Shown here one piece after another: positions 12,246 to 24,387 of a stretch of 64,000 nucleotides of DNA. A model generated the notes under the pieces. That model was not told the DNA's origin. It did no database searches and worked only from the letters and a program-made list of their open reading frames with translations. A program made the position numbers and the translations under genes. The stretch spans positions 104,789,661 to 104,853,660 of the forward strand of contig CATQJL010000001.1 in assembly GCA_958299035.1 (NCBI GenBank). Reading direction: 5' to 3'. The DNA comes from Cylicocyclus nassatus (lineage: Eukaryota; Nematoda; Chromadorea; Rhabditida; Strongylidae). Every line of letters begins with the position of its first letter. Position 1 is the first letter of the stretch.

Positions 12246-12859
12246 CAGGGCCCGGCACGGATCGTCTGGAAGCAGGGTGGACTTCGTTTTTAGAGCAAAA
12301 AGCACGGAGATATCGTTTTTGACGAATCGGTGCCGAATTTCAAGAATAAACGCCATTTAGTTGAACACAAGCTTTTCGGACAGGTTATCACACGATTGAC
12401 ACCCTCTATCGTGTATGGCGGAATGTGCGCGCGATTTGAAGGCAAGGCTGAAATAAACAAATTGCTTGTTTACAGCGCACACAGAATCATATGACACCAA
12501 AATTGAACTATATGCATAGAAAATTATTTGACAAGGACGGCTTCCCCGGTCAAAAATCTACCCCTGAGCATAAAGACATTTTCATATCATTGCCTTTCCT
12601 TTGTTTTTTGCCTTAATTTCTTCATGAATCGCTTTGTTATATATCGCGCTCTAATGAAAAACTCTTGTGCATGCGTAGTGTTCAATTCCAATCTGGATTT
12701 TCACATTTATTTCACGTTTTTTGTTTCAGATTAGTAAACCTCTCTCGTCTTCATCTTCTCCTAAGTAGGTAGGTCAAAGGGGACTTCGTATAGAATTTTT
12801 GAAAGTCAGAGAAGACTTCGTTTTCAGAAATCCCAGAAACCGACTCGTGCCGGGCCCTG
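12246..12859. mobile_element. hAT-type non-autonomous element (CAGGGCCCGGCACG)
   Basis: Termini CAGGGCCCGGCACG and CGTGCCGGGCCCTG are perfect inverses. The flanks TGCATAAC (12238-12245) and TGCATCAC (12860-12867) form an 8-bp target duplication with one mismatch, as for hAT. Internal GGACTTCGT motifs recur in the 330-bp relative at 60839. No transposase is present. Confidence 0.75.
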
Positions 12860-12867
12860 TGCATCAC

Positions 12868-14518
12868 CCAGAACTGTTCCCATATGTCATCATGACTGCC
12901 TTTCGATCATTTTCACATGTCAACTTCGAATAAGCGCCTCGAATTTGCTGCAGTTATCGCGTTAAAAGGATCGAAAGGCAGGTTCTGAAGAATGCACGAT
13001 AAATCAAATGTGCTACTTTATTCTGAACATTCCAGTCCCGGAGAGGGTCTAGATCTCAAAACTCCGTCTAAGGAAAGGGACGAAACGGAGATAAACAAAT
13101 ATAAAATTGTTTTTTCTTTATATTGCTCACAGGTTTGGAGTCCTTCTCCAGTGTGAGGAAACTGGGAAAGTAAAGACTCTAACAACTTAACTGCTTCGCA
13201 GTGGCCTACTACTCTACTACTTATAAAAACTTTTTTATCCCTTATCCTCTCGTTTCGCTATTCTCTACATTTCATTACATTTATTTGTGCGCATTTATTG
13301 TGCGTGTACATAAATATAAACGCTGCTGCACGCCCCCCGAAGAAGCCAAGATTTAAAGGATCAATGGCTAGTAATTCCATTTTATTGTAACTGAAATGTC
13401 TCCTCATCCGTTCAATGGCAATAATTCTGAGCGACTTGTTTGGATTTGAAATATTGGCGATGCAACCACTGATAGCATGCGCCATAGTGACATGGAGGTG
13501 ATGGACGACCGCCATTCTCGCTGGGAGCCTCCCGCAGCGAGGTGTCAGAATCTACGCCATTAACATAGGAGGCAAGACAAGACTTATATTCTGAATTTGC
13601 CCACAATTTACAATTATAAGGGACTAAGCAGTTAGGTTGGACTAGTGTGAAAAGGAAACTTTTAAGCCACAAAAAACTCGGGCACGTTTTTCTAGCTTGC
13701 CGGAGAGGATGCGCTACCAGCGTTAGCGAACCATGATTGATGGACGAATACGCCTTGACAGCCGCCTTTCCCTCTCGCACACATAAATCCATGCCACCGC
13801 AGCACCCAATCAACTTCAAAATTTATGCTTTTCATTTAACTTCTCTCGTTTCCTTTTTTTCTGGACAAATGTTGCCATGAAGCTCATCATGCATTTCGCA
13901 ACGGCGTCCATCTCGCCTGCTAATCAGAGTTTCAAAGGGACCAGACCAGCTTCTCACTTTACTTGAAGATGCTGTAAGTTGCAAAAAAAAGCTGGAAGTT
14001 CGAGCAAAATGCTAATTCTATTCCGTGCGTAAATATTTTTAATTGCTCCTTCTCGAATAATTCTATAGATGCGATGCTGCAGTTTGCGTAGATGCAACTA
14101 AATAGTGTTTATTTGATCCAATCAAATATATCGCGATTTGTTGAAGATGAAATGTAATTTTCTAGAGAACCTCACCTTCAAGAATGCTAGTCCTCAGAAA
14201 TATCATCTTGGTCAGTAGATACTGTATCAAAACTTTCAAATCCCAATCCCTTTCCAGTCAATGTACTTGCTTAAAATGACGGTATCATATAAAGAAATCA
14301 TCCGTAATTTAAATGTTTCCCCAGAAATTGATGACGTACATATTTGCAGAGGTAGCAGAGTTCGCTCTATCTAATTTCGTTTTTTTTATTTTGGCTAGTT
14401 TTAGTTCTAACAAATTCGAGCTTTGCATAATGAAATTTAAGACTTTGAAAATTATTGCTTCTTTTATAGTTCATACAAAATGTATAATTCGTAAAGAGAA
14501 AGTTTGGTAAATATTATC
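12868..14518. other. Unassigned interval
   Basis: The stretch 13030-13095 is a relative of 47125-47190 plus 47492-47520 without the hAT-type insertion found there (an empty site). A 135-codon minus frame at 13412-13819 has several Cys but no recognisable domain or splice logic, and I do not call it. Confidence 0.4.
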
Positions 14519-15119
14519 CAGGGTGTCCCAAAAAGGTGTGCTTGTGACTGTTGATAACTCACTTGTAATGAAGTCTTTCGAGAAGCTTTAGGTACCTTTT
14601 TGTAGAGCTGGTTTCAACTTAGATTCAAGGTATTCTTACTAGATTCGAGGAGCGAACTAAGGATTCTATTTTCAATACTTAGCACGGTAGGAACTTGCAG
14701 CACATAGCGCCACTGTGAAAAAGGCCACTTGGAAAAAAATTTCCAAAAAAATCTGAAAAATGTGTAACAAGGTTTTCATGAATGTTGGTTTCAGCACACA
14801 GATTTCTGGCTTCCGTAGAGCTTTTTGAATGGCCTGATCAGATTTTTGACAAATAGCAGAAATTGGGTAAACTAACCTTGGTGGGAGCTTTCAGATTCTT
14901 TGATTATGTTTTAGGACTGATATGACCCTTAATTACTCGAAACTCTCTTCGAGGTTCCTACCGTAATCCTACAGTAAGAGCATTCGGTGCCCCGGCTCCA
15001 TGCCGCATATCTAAGTTGAAGCCAGCTCTACAAAATGGTATCTAAAGCTTCTTGAAAAACTTCACTACAAAAGAGTTATCAACAATCGAACAATGGGCAC
15101 ATCTTTTTGGGACATTTTG
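14519..15119. mobile_element. Mariner-like MITE, GGGTGTCCCAAAAA termini
   Basis: The left end CAGGGTGTCCCAAAAAGG and right end TTTTTGGGACATTTTG are inverted repeats, with further inverted similarity inward (GTAGAGCTGGTTTCAACTT against AAGTTGAAGCCAGCTCTAC). TA follows the right end; the left TA is eroded. It belongs to the same family as 29076-29755 and ends about 170 bp upstream of the kinase-like gene start. Confidence 0.65.
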
Positions 15120-15292
15120 TATACTAAAATCGATAAAGTGCACTAGAACGTGTTATCAAAGAATTCTAAAATGAAGTTTCAGAGATTTTTGATGCAAGAG
15201 ATTTATGGACTAACGTATTCTTTCGCAGATTGTTTGAATCAACGCAAAATCGATTATTTGAAACCAATAATCCTTTCCAATCCAGGGATGTC

Positions 15293-18022
15293 ATGAAGAC
15301 GCGTTTCTTCACGGCTTCTGCTGCGATTCTCGTCCTTGTGTACAGGAACAATGTTCTGGACTTTCTGCATGAGATAGAGGACACATTTCTTCCTTTAGGT
15401 TGTTACTGAGAATACTTTATTCGAAGATAAATGTTTCTACTTACATTTAGATCCAATCAACTACGACTTCCTCTTCGATCTAGAGGAAACAGAAAGCGGA
15501 TTGATCCCAAAAGGCACCAATTGTAAGTCGCAATAATTTTTAATAAAATAAGTCCATCAAACACTTTTTTTAGCAGAGTACTCAAATTGTTCGAGGCGAC
15601 CATTAGTCGGGAACGAAACGCTTGCTAAGGGATGGAGCAAAGTAGTATACGCATTGGATACAAGTGCAGTTGTCAAGTTTCCGAATCTTGAAGGGAGAAC
15701 ATATCATAATTGCTTTCATGCTAATTTTGGGAAAGAGGACTGGGTAAGTGAATATCGCCAGTTTTTACATCTAAGGTTGATTTAATTTTTTCGAGGAAAT
15801 CCGTTGTCGTCTACAGTTGTTGCGTGGATTTGTTAACGAGATCAAGATGCTTCTTCGATTGCAAAATGACCCAAATGTTGTGAAAGTAAGTTGGCTTAGA
15901 AAAGTGGTAGATGTATATAAGCTATATAAGCGCAATATATGGTCACAATTTAGCGTATTGCCACTTTTGCTGCAAAATTTCCGGCGAAAGTTCCTTGACG
16001 TTTGTGAAAAACGGAAACTTTTATTTTCTTATGTAGATTAGAACACAAGTTTTGAACCAAAAATCCTAAAAAATTTGCTCGAAAGCGCCTAGATTGTTTA
16101 AATCTACACTATATCCACAATACATGATGTATGACTGATTTATATATTAGGGTGTCTCATAATTTTTTTACTGTTTTTACCCTAAACATTAGTATTTCTC
16201 GAGAACTGATGTGAGGCACCTACAAAGTATACAAATACATGATTGTAACTCTGTGTGTATAGGCGATAGATCACATGCATGGGAGAAGCTGAGGACGTCT
16301 AGGGGCGGAGTTCGCCTTTTTACATCACTCATTTTTTCTTTATTTCTAGCCATGGAAAAAATTCGGGAAGTGTACAATTGAATACGCGATGTACCAAGCA
16401 TATGCTAGGATAAATGGGGAATTTTTTAGACGGAGATACGATTTTTGACAGAAAAGTTCGCTTTCGACTACTAACAAATTTCAGCCCAAAATTTCACGCG
16501 GGATACGATTTGGGTAGACTTTTGATAGCCATCTTGTAGAGCTTGCTTTGCCCTGTCGAATGAGTACTCAAGCCAGACATCAGATGAAGGAAAGATGCAA
16601 AAATACGGCAGTTGTAGAATTTGGTAAAATAATTATGAGACATTTAATAAATTAGAGATTTTTCAAACACATCCAAAACATCGGAAAGTATGAAGGCCTC
16701 TTTGTAGAACCATCTAGCAACATTTTCTGGCGTAAAAAATAGTGAATAAAATCAAAACAAGACATTGATCTTAGAAATTGTAAATTTTTTTCAAAGATTT
16801 GATAGATTTATGTTCTGTCCTAGTATTTTCAAATGGCAAAGACCTTCACACGAAGCTTGAACTCTTCACACGAAGCTTTAACTTTGCAAAAATCTAATCA
16901 CAGTATCAATGTTAGTTGACGATCGATCATGAGGTAAACAGTTATTTTTCAGATAATCTCCTTTTGTATCCCCAACCATCCTTTGGAAAACCTCGAAAAT
17001 GTAAATATTGTGACTGAGAGAGGTACACCACTGGATGTTCTGCACCTATTGCAATTGGATAGTATGCAAAGGGTACACCTCTTCCAAGAACTGCTGAGAT
17101 TCTTTGCAGACAACCCAGCGTTGAGGCTGCACGACTTCAGAAGACAGCAAGTTAGTTGTTCAAATTTTTTTTTGGGGGGGGGGGGGGGAAGGCAGACTGT
17201 CACTTGCCTCCTTCATGGAATACTACAGATCAAGCCTCAGTACGAAAATTTAGCCATCCATACCCATTTTAACTATCTACAACTCATGTTTGGAGGCAGT
17301 GTCCGGGCAAAAACTCTATTGTTAGAAATTCACTTACCGGGGTTATCCGCAACGCTAAACCCGAAATCGAGATCAAAAGGTCGAAAGCGATTAGAACATG
17401 CGTTTTCCAAACCCTTACAATTTGAAATTCGACTTCCCCGCCAAGGCTGGGACGCAGAGTCTCTGTCGGACCTACGATTTTGACTGTGGCGACATGCGTA
17501 TTCTGTCGCATAGCAGGAATTCGGACAGGTCGGAGGACCTCCCTCCAAGGCATAAGTTACCCCACTTCCCGATCGTTTTTCTGCTTTAGGTCGAACGTTA
17601 CAACCTTTTACTTGCCGATGCTGTGTCTGAGGGGGCCACTTTCGCATGGCGCTGAAACGCCAAAACCTCCACCTTGACCGGACACTGCCTTTCAAGAGTT
17701 TTGATGATCTCGATCCTTCCTCTCTCATCTACTGAGCTTACCCCATCCAATTCCTCGCCAACGAGACGTGGGTGCTTTAAAACAAACGCGGTAATGATGC
17801 TTATTTCAGATTGTGATGGTCGGCGGACAACCAAAGATTGTTGACTTTGACGAGGCTTACGTTGGAGTGACAGACACTTATTCTGAAAAGTGTAAGTCTT
17901 GCTTGTCCAGGCTAAATGCGAGTAGCTTGGCCAAGTATGCTATCTACAAGCTTTTAGATTTCGTGGAGGTTAAGAACAAGCTTGCTTCTGATCTACTTAT
18001 TCAGCCACAAGATTCGGCTTAA
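15293..18022 (+). CDS. Secretory-pathway kinase-like protein (PKDCC/FAM69-like)
   Basis: Six-exon model: 15293-15398, 15451-15522, 15574-15743, 15817-15885, 16953-17150, 17810-18022. The exons join in frame to 275 codons with GT/AG ends throughout. Residues 1-17 (MKTRFFTASAAILVLVY) look like a signal anchor, so a type II Golgi or secreted protein is expected. A kinase fold is suggested by LAKGWSKVVYAL (76-87, glycine-loop position), K94 in VVKFPN, E124 in FVNEIKMLLRL, HDF at 199-201 replacing HRD, and D217-F-D in place of DFG. N73-E-T is a possible glycosylation site. The HDFRRQQ...DFD pattern recalls the PKDCC/VLK and FAM69 families, but which one is uncertain and activity is unproven. The start was chosen because an upstream ATG (15170) runs into a stop. 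Introns 4 and 5 are large, and intron 4 holds a MITE. Its 3' end faces the mrg-1-like gene 340 bp away. Confidence 0.72.
16150..16645. mobile_element. Intronic MITE, GGGTGTCTCATAATT termini
   Basis: Left end GGGTGTCTCATAATT after TA and right end AATTATGAGACATTT are inverted repeats about 0.5 kb apart, inside intron 4 of the kinase-like gene. Probably Tc1/mariner-type. The right boundary is approximate. Confidence 0.5.
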
Positions 18023-18362
18023 GTGGTGAATGACGTTGAGCCCAATATGTCAACAATTCAAGCCTTCTAGCTGTTTGCATTATACGAGTAGAAAGTGTTC
18101 TCTTTGACCGATTCGCATTATAAACAGATTTATTGATATGGGATCTGATTTCTTTCACATGAAAAAAATTTCAAAAAAAAAAACTTCAAGAGGTCTATTT
18201 GAGATCAATGTACATGTAAAGAACAACCTACGTAGTAATAACAACGAAAACATAGAGATGAAGTTGTTACTGAACAAAATAACGCTCACCGGACACAGCT
18301 CCAAGTCATGCACCAATACCGAAGGATATAGAAACTGAGGAGGTAGTCAATATATTCTGATA
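18023..18362. other. Convergent intergenic region
   Basis: These 340 bp separate the stop codons of two convergent genes. AT-rich, with poly-A tracts near 18162-18182. It should hold both 3' UTRs. No consensus poly(A) signal was securely assigned. Confidence 0.5.
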
Positions 18363-20100
18363 TTATTCCTGTGCTTCATAGTCTCTTCGAACGCTGAAAT
18401 ACTTCTCTCGGTTCTCTTCGAGAAATGAGACGAAATCAGATGACATCACTTTCAGAGCCTGAAATTCCCATCACTTTGAATAAAGTTAAGGTATGGTATA
18501 ACCCTTAGACGTACCAAGATATTCCCAGAATCCGCGGGTAAATTTGCCAATTTCGCGGCAAAGCAATCAAATAATCTCAAAAGATGCGGTAATCCATAAA
18601 CAGAAGTAAGCCTGACAGGAACACTATCATCTGGTAACAATGTTGAACCTGAAAAATAATTTTCTATGAAATCACACCGGTTACTCCCCAGCAAACACTC
18701 ACCAAAATAAGGGCGCCTGCGCGATCCGTCATCTCCATTGAGATTTGTAAGCCGGAGACGTAAAAGCTCAGACTGGTATTGGTCTCTCTCAGGCTGGTAC
18801 AGAAGCAAATTTCTGTAGAGTCAGACTTTGAGTATGAACACTCGACGTTGCTTATATTGATTGAATAAACGACATTTGAATGTTCAAAGATCACGTGAAG
18901 GCTATCGAAAAATGAAACTCACCCGAGAATCATGTTGAAGTAATCAGTAATCATTTGGCAGGATCGTATGAGTGCAGTCACACGACTAGAGCTGATTTCG
19001 TCCCCATGGGACACTGTTAGCTTGTCTCCAGCCCATTCAAGTTCCATGTCGAAAGTAGAGAGAAACTGCATTAAGTACTTGTTCCATGGGAAACCCTACC
19101 ACCCAAAACGCCCGTAGATTATACCTCGTGGAGGATTACATCGATAGGATATACAGCAGGTAGTTTGGCCAAAAGGCGTCGCTGCAAAACAGCATCCTGA
19201 TCTTTCTTGAGTATCTCACGAAGTGATTTTGGCAGATTTGCGTAGTGCTGCAACGAAATTCAAAGTAAGTAAAAAGCATTAAGGCATAAATATTACGGTA
19301 ACTCACAAATTCCACAGATTTGGCTTCTTCTGATAAACTCGAAACGGTAAGTTTGGGAGCCCTGACTACACATCTTGCATATTTGTTACGAGAAAAACAT
19401 CATGTTACACTTACCTACACGGCGAGGAGCCACAACAGGACTGGTGGAAGCAACACTTTCACTTGATACTATATCCTAGAGTAAGACTCGATATGGACGT
19501 ACTTTTTCATCGAACGAAACGTAAAAGTCAGAAAGATGTAAAAGTATTAATACGATCCAACATAATTATTATATGCTAACAAAATAAGCTACTTACAGCG
19601 TTCGCTTTGGAAGATTTCCGTTTCTTTTCAATTTTCGCGCTCTCTAGTTCAGCCTAAAAGTGCTTTTAATGCGAAACAATAGATTAGCAAGCTAGAACAG
19701 ATAAACCGTACATAAATAGATCAAAATTCCTGTTGCATGCATTGTACTAATGTTTAGGTGATACGAGTAAAGGCCATGAATCCTCTAGAAGCAAAGGCAA
19801 ATAGTTACCTTGGCTCTCGCGACATTCTCATCTGTATAAGGGAGGAACAACTGATCAGTCATGCTTTCTCTAATGGCAACATCATGTCTTTTGTGCCAAC
19901 CCTAGAAAGGAAATAGCAGAAGTGCTCTACGCTATAGACTCCAAAAAAAGTATTCAAACGATGCAACCGACCTGATAATGTACTGTGAAAATCCGTTCCC
20001 CATCTTGGACAGCGACGCTTATGATTTTTCCTTCGTAATAAATACCCTTATAGTTGCAAAGAATTCTGTCGTTCAAATCATAAGACGGTTTCTGTGGCAT
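18363..20100 (-). CDS. mrg-1: MRG-domain chromatin protein (MRG15/mrg-1 homolog)
   Basis: Ten exons on the minus strand: 20100-19972, 19901-19809, 19653-19597, 19475-19415, 19365-19307, 19247-19125, 19095-18923, 18812-18703, 18648-18515, 18458-18363. All have GT/AG borders and join in frame to 344 codons, the usual MORF4L1/MRG-1 size. The N-terminal chromo barrel (about residues 8-60) shows DRILCNYKGIYYEGKIISV and FTVHYQGWHKRHD, including aromatic positions expected of a methyl-lysine reader. A basic, Ser-rich linker follows (EKKRKSSKAN). The MRG domain (about 135-344) has PKSLREILKKD, FNMILGNLLLYQPERDQY and VYGLPHLLRLF (285-295). MRG15 proteins act in histone acetyltransferase and deacetylase complexes, and C. 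elegans mrg-1 is needed in the germline. The start is the first in-frame ATG, placed just before the chromo domain. Confidence 0.9.
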
Positions 20101-21294
20101 CTGCAATTCTGAACGTGCAATGCTTTATGAGTTGAACAAACATCCACTTGCAGAGTTATAGCAAGAAGAAACAAAAAACAAAACAATGCACAGAAGAAGG
20201 GAAGTCAAACATGCAGTAGCGAGCGTCAACAATGCGTTTACACGACGCACGCAGCACGCGCAACTTAACGCCTAATATTTGAAAATCTGTTTTCCAAATG
20301 ACTCAGAAAACTCCAAATAATAGATACATAACCTAGAGTTTCTGCATGATTTTTGAATTTAAACTTTAATTTTTGCCTGTCAGCCGTGTTTCATATATCC
20401 CCTCCCAATTGTTGCTATATATCCCTGCAATCCCTAGCAAAAGAAAGAGCATTCTGTAAAGAATTATAATTGCTAACAAATATAAAAAAGGAGCAATTTT
20501 ATATGAAACACTTTGTTTGCGTCTATGGCCTGCGGCACGCATGGCTATAATCAACTCATCTCATATGACCACAGGGTCATTCCAGATGTACAGTTTGACC
20601 GACGTCCATGGACTGAAAAATAAGGTGCTCCAAACAAACAGAGTGTAAACCTTGGATGAGATGCGGAAGGCGACAATTCCCAAACGTTGTGCCTTCCAGA
20701 ACTCTTCGTTGTTGAAGTGACACGGCGCCAAGGTAGGGAGTGGGGGGGGGGGGAGGATGGGACTGTTGTACAAGGGATCGGTCATACTATTGCGGCGATT
20801 CCTGCAGTTCCTGCAATTCCTGTGATTCCTGCGGGTCCCGTAAACTGTGTATATTGAGAAAAAAACAATGTATACTGAAATCCTCAAAGTGCTCCGTAGT
20901 CCGGTACATCGGAAGTCGAGGAATCACAGGAATTGCTGGAATTACGGGAATTGCAGGAGTCACCAAGAGTCCATTGCATACCGGCTATTTTGCATTTCGG
21001 TTGTGATGGCTAGTCACGATTAGTCATTTCGGAAAAAAATTACAGCCGAAATGCAGGAATCGGCATGCAATGAACTCGTTACTGGCCTTTCGGGAAAATC
21101 GTGAGGCGATGAAATCGCGTGATGTATGCCCGGCCCTTAACCTTCTACTATCTAGATATGTTGCCGGCCGCATTAATATGAATACGCGAACCAGGATGGG
21201 CTAAGGGAAACCACACTTTGCTTTTCTGGTAAGTACTTATCTTCAGTTCCTTGTGTGGATCCTTCTCTTAAATATTGGTAAGAATAAAGATATA
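20101..21294. other. Upstream region of the MRG gene with repeat fragments
   Basis: Contains the presumed promoter of the MRG gene. It also holds a fragment of the repeat with TGCGGCACGCAT (20530), a block shared in inverted form with 39350-39450 (GCGACAATTCCCAAA), a poly-G run (20742-20752), the ATTCCTGC minisatellite element at 20774, and a solo terminus with GTATGCCCGGCCCTTAA (21125) matching the 61585 family. Confidence 0.45.
20774..20963. repeat. ATTCCTGC minisatellite foldback
   Basis: GGGATCGGTCATACTATTG is followed by degenerate ATTCCTGCRRTTCCTG units, then a spacer, then inverted CAGGAATYRC units. It is a diverged relative of the near-perfect palindrome at 53766-53987. The right end is eroded. 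Confidence 0.45.
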
Positions 21295-21391
21295 CAGGGT
21301 GTCCCAAAAAAATGTATCGAACGTTTGATCGTTGGTGTCTCTCTTCCCAAGAAGTCTTTTGCCTTGCTTCAAGTACCGTTTTGTAGAGCTG
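21295..21391 (+). mobile_element. Truncated mariner-like MITE
   Basis: After TA, CAGGGTGTCCCAAAAAAATG begins a sequence matching the right end of the element at 29076-29755 through GTAGAGCTGGC, then stops. It abuts the decayed zinc finger/helicase gene. Confidence 0.6.
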
Positions 21392-21393
21392 GC

Positions 21394-23121
21394 AGTGCCC
21401 GATATGTCATTTTAACATGAAGGCTGGACTTTACAAACATCTCGCTCGAGTTCATGGCTTTACCAAAGAGCAAATTGACATCAGCAAGACTGAGAAAAGA
21501 AGAGAGAAGTTAGCAGCCACAGGGAAACCCATATTCATTTGCGAAGTATGTGGCGCGCAGTATACGAATGAAGTCATCTTCCAAAGACAGCAACGAGCAA
21601 AGCACCCTGATGACTATACATTGAAAGCAATAAGATGTCTAGTTTGTGATGACGAAGCAATTGTGATTATCTCTTCAACAAACTTCCTATCGATTATCAA
21701 GACTTTGAATATTTTGAGCAGCCACAAACGGACGATCTGCACATATATTTTAGCAAAAAGTCGTTGAGGTAAGATTGCAAATATCAACTAGAGTTGAGAA
21801 AAATGTCAAAATGGAAATGAAATTTAGTTGGCTTGAAAGCACGGATTGCTTGCATTAATTGGAGATGGAGTGCAATTGAATCCAGTTAGAATTCCAAAAA
21901 TAGAATGGATGAAGGCCAACTTTACGTCGTGCTCGCGGCAGTCCAAGGAGGCATAGAGTTGAGCTTTTTGACATGAAAAAATTGTATTTAATATCTTTAG
22001 GTGCCGTTATTACTCTACGCTGTCACCGATTCAAGACCATCGCAACTTACAAAATATAATGGTATTCGAAAGCCTTCGGGAAGTTCTGGGAGAATACAGA
22101 AAAAGACTTGTAGTTGATCTCGAAAAGGTGCTTAATGATTAACAGTCCAAATAAAATTATCTGTAGGCAGCCATTCCAGCAGCAAGGGAGACGCTGAAGC
22201 GAATGTTGCGCTTTTCACTTAGCGCAGGCGTGGAATAGGGCTGTTGTTAATTTGGGACTAAGAAAGTTTGTGAGGGGACCTAAAGCAGTTTTGGAGGTAA
22301 AAAATTGGTGGGAGATTTCGAAGGGGATTATTTTTGCTGGAAGAACACCCTACGTTAATCGGTGACCGGATCCCACAGTAACGGAATCGAGGCAAATACG
22401 GTGTTGGTACTCGTCCGTTACCTCATGGCGGTAGGCGTGAAGGCTGAGATATTTTGATCATCTGCCTGTCCGCGATCAAAAGTTCTTATGCGAGTCCACA
22501 TTACAGCCAAGTGGCGTCACAGTGGGCACGGTAGACAGCGCACAAGGCTCGGAACGCTCAGTGGTCATTCTTTGCACAACCAGAACACAAATGAAAACAA
22601 GGACCATAAGGACGTTCTTCTCGGATAAAAAAAGGCTGAACGTGGCATTGCCCCGTGGTAAGGACGGCCTCTTCATCATTGCTCCATTACCTTGCAGGAT
22701 GTTGACACATAGTCCGCCATGGTCCATTGGTGGCGCGAGACCGGCGTCATCAAAGATCTAAACTTCTTCGATAACCAAATGCGACTGATGCTGCGATACT
22801 GAGTCCGAGGACGGACTCTTGTTAGAGGAACGATCGCAGAAGCATTTCGCAGCTAAATAATCATTCCAGTTTATGTTGACATCAAATCTCTGATTTCAGC
22901 AAATTGTGTGGAATGCTTTCAAAACGAATTAATCCCCCGTTTGAAGAACTGTTGGATTGCTTACACTCTAATAACTCACTAGCACTAGGAATTTTGAGAC
23001 ATGTCCAAGAGGTTAGAATTTGTGATTATTGAACTATTTCATATCACTAATAATTTGTAAATCAGAATGCCCGTGCTTCGAGAGTTCTCCGCAAGAAAGA
23101 CGAGGGCGTCATGATAAGATA
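21394..23121 (+). pseudogene. C2H2 zinc finger / SF1 helicase, decayed
   Basis: The first block reads CPICHFNMKAGLYKHLARVH, a C2H2 finger, then CEVCGAQYTNEVIFQRQQ..H, a second finger with Gln in place of a His. A CxxC follows (CLVC), then a frameshift to DYLFNKLPIDYQDFEYFEQP (about 21671-21730). LALIGDGVQLNPV (about 21849-21890) resembles helicase motif III. At 22504-22680, TVGTVDSAQGSERSVVILCT and KKRLNVALPRGKDGLFI match motifs V and VI of UPF1/ZNFX1-type superfamily 1 helicases, with PRGKD where TRAKD is usual. Two further exons (22900-23011, 23066-23121) join in frame to a stop. Walker A and B were not found, and several frame breaks occur. Either a dead copy of a repeated gene or an assembly-damaged one. 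Confidence 0.5.
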
Positions 23122-23290
23122 AACAACGCGATAGAAGAGTTTAAAGAAATGCTTCGTGCAAATGATGTTTAAAAAACGGATGTTATTAAGAATCATTGGA
23201 GGAAGATGTCCCAATTTGTTACAGAGAATAGTATATAGATGAAAATAAAATTTCTTCAGAAAGAAATGAGTAAAAAAATACATAGATATA

Positions 23291-24387
23291 CAATTGAGCT
23301 CCTAACTCATAGGAAAAAAACGGATTGCGACAATTTTTTCCGTCGCGACATATTTTTCTTCGCAAAACCGTCGCAATGCTATAACTTTTTTAAAACTAGT
23401 TTTCAAAAGAAACTGAGACCATCATTGGATTGCTGAGAACCTAGCGATTCAGAATAACTGTTGAAATTTTGAAAATGCTTTTATTTGATCTATCGCGGCG
23501 TATTTGTCGCGACAAAACCGTCGCACCGAATTAAGTTGCTTGAATATAAGTTTCATGGAGTGAAAAGTAGATTTTTGGACTCCTGGCAGAATTCTGACTT
23601 AGAAGATGCGTCAAAAAATCAAAAAACTCTTGTACGAAGCATTTAGTGATTATTTGAAATATTTTCATCAAATTTAGGTCAAATTTACGAAAAATTTGAA
23701 GAAATCGCAAAATTTATATCAGAAATCGACAGCAATGAGCATTGCGATGTTTCATTGATAATTTCGGATCACCAACTATGATGCAGGCTGATTTGGCCTC
23801 TCAAGAACGACCTAGCCTGCAGACGCGAACTGCCGATTTCAAGGCTTCATAATTTTCAAATTCATGCAGCCTTGTTCAAATAACTTCACTATCAGTAGAG
23901 TACAAGGACTCTTTCAACAATTCAAGGTGAGTCTAGTCTATTATATGGAATGCCTTCCAAGATACATGTACTTAAACTGAGGTGCGCATGCATCGCTGTC
24001 ATTATGGTGCCACATTATCGAGACCGTATTGCAGGCAGTCGGTCAGTAAAAGAGTCGAAACTTTATCCGCATCTGTAATAGTGCTTGCTATTTGAGAATT
24101 TCACCTTTGAAAATGTAATTTGCAAACAAGAAGTGTCTGATGGTTCCGGGAAAAGTGCAAATGTCAACGATAATTTCACGAAATTTTCACGAATTTCATG
24201 TTGCCTTAGACTTCATAACTTCCACATATTCCGAATCTACGCAAAAAATGCTTCTAGAAAATGTATAAATCACACACCCTTGCATCACCGAAAGAGGCTG
24301 CATTTTCACCTCTTTTCCTATTATGATTGCCAGATCTGACTGGGTGCACTTGCACCCAGATTTGGCATAATCGCATCTAGAGGCGGA
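23291..24387 (+). repeat. Left terminal inverted repeat of the Tc1 element
   Basis: Pairs with 27683-28766 in inverse orientation, running inward from CAATTGAGCTCC past GACTGGGTGCACTTGCACCC to GCATCTAGAGGCGGAT. CGTCGCGAC-type motifs occur near 23340 and again near 23500, a layout like IR/DR elements. Confidence 0.85.

Noticed and set aside
13412..13819. 135-codon minus-strand Cys-containing frame as a gene
   Set aside because: No recognisable domain, signal sequence or splice partner; length within chance expectation.
23239..23436. 65-codon frame at the left TIR
   Set aside because: It crosses the outer end of the Tc1 element and encodes nothing recognisable.
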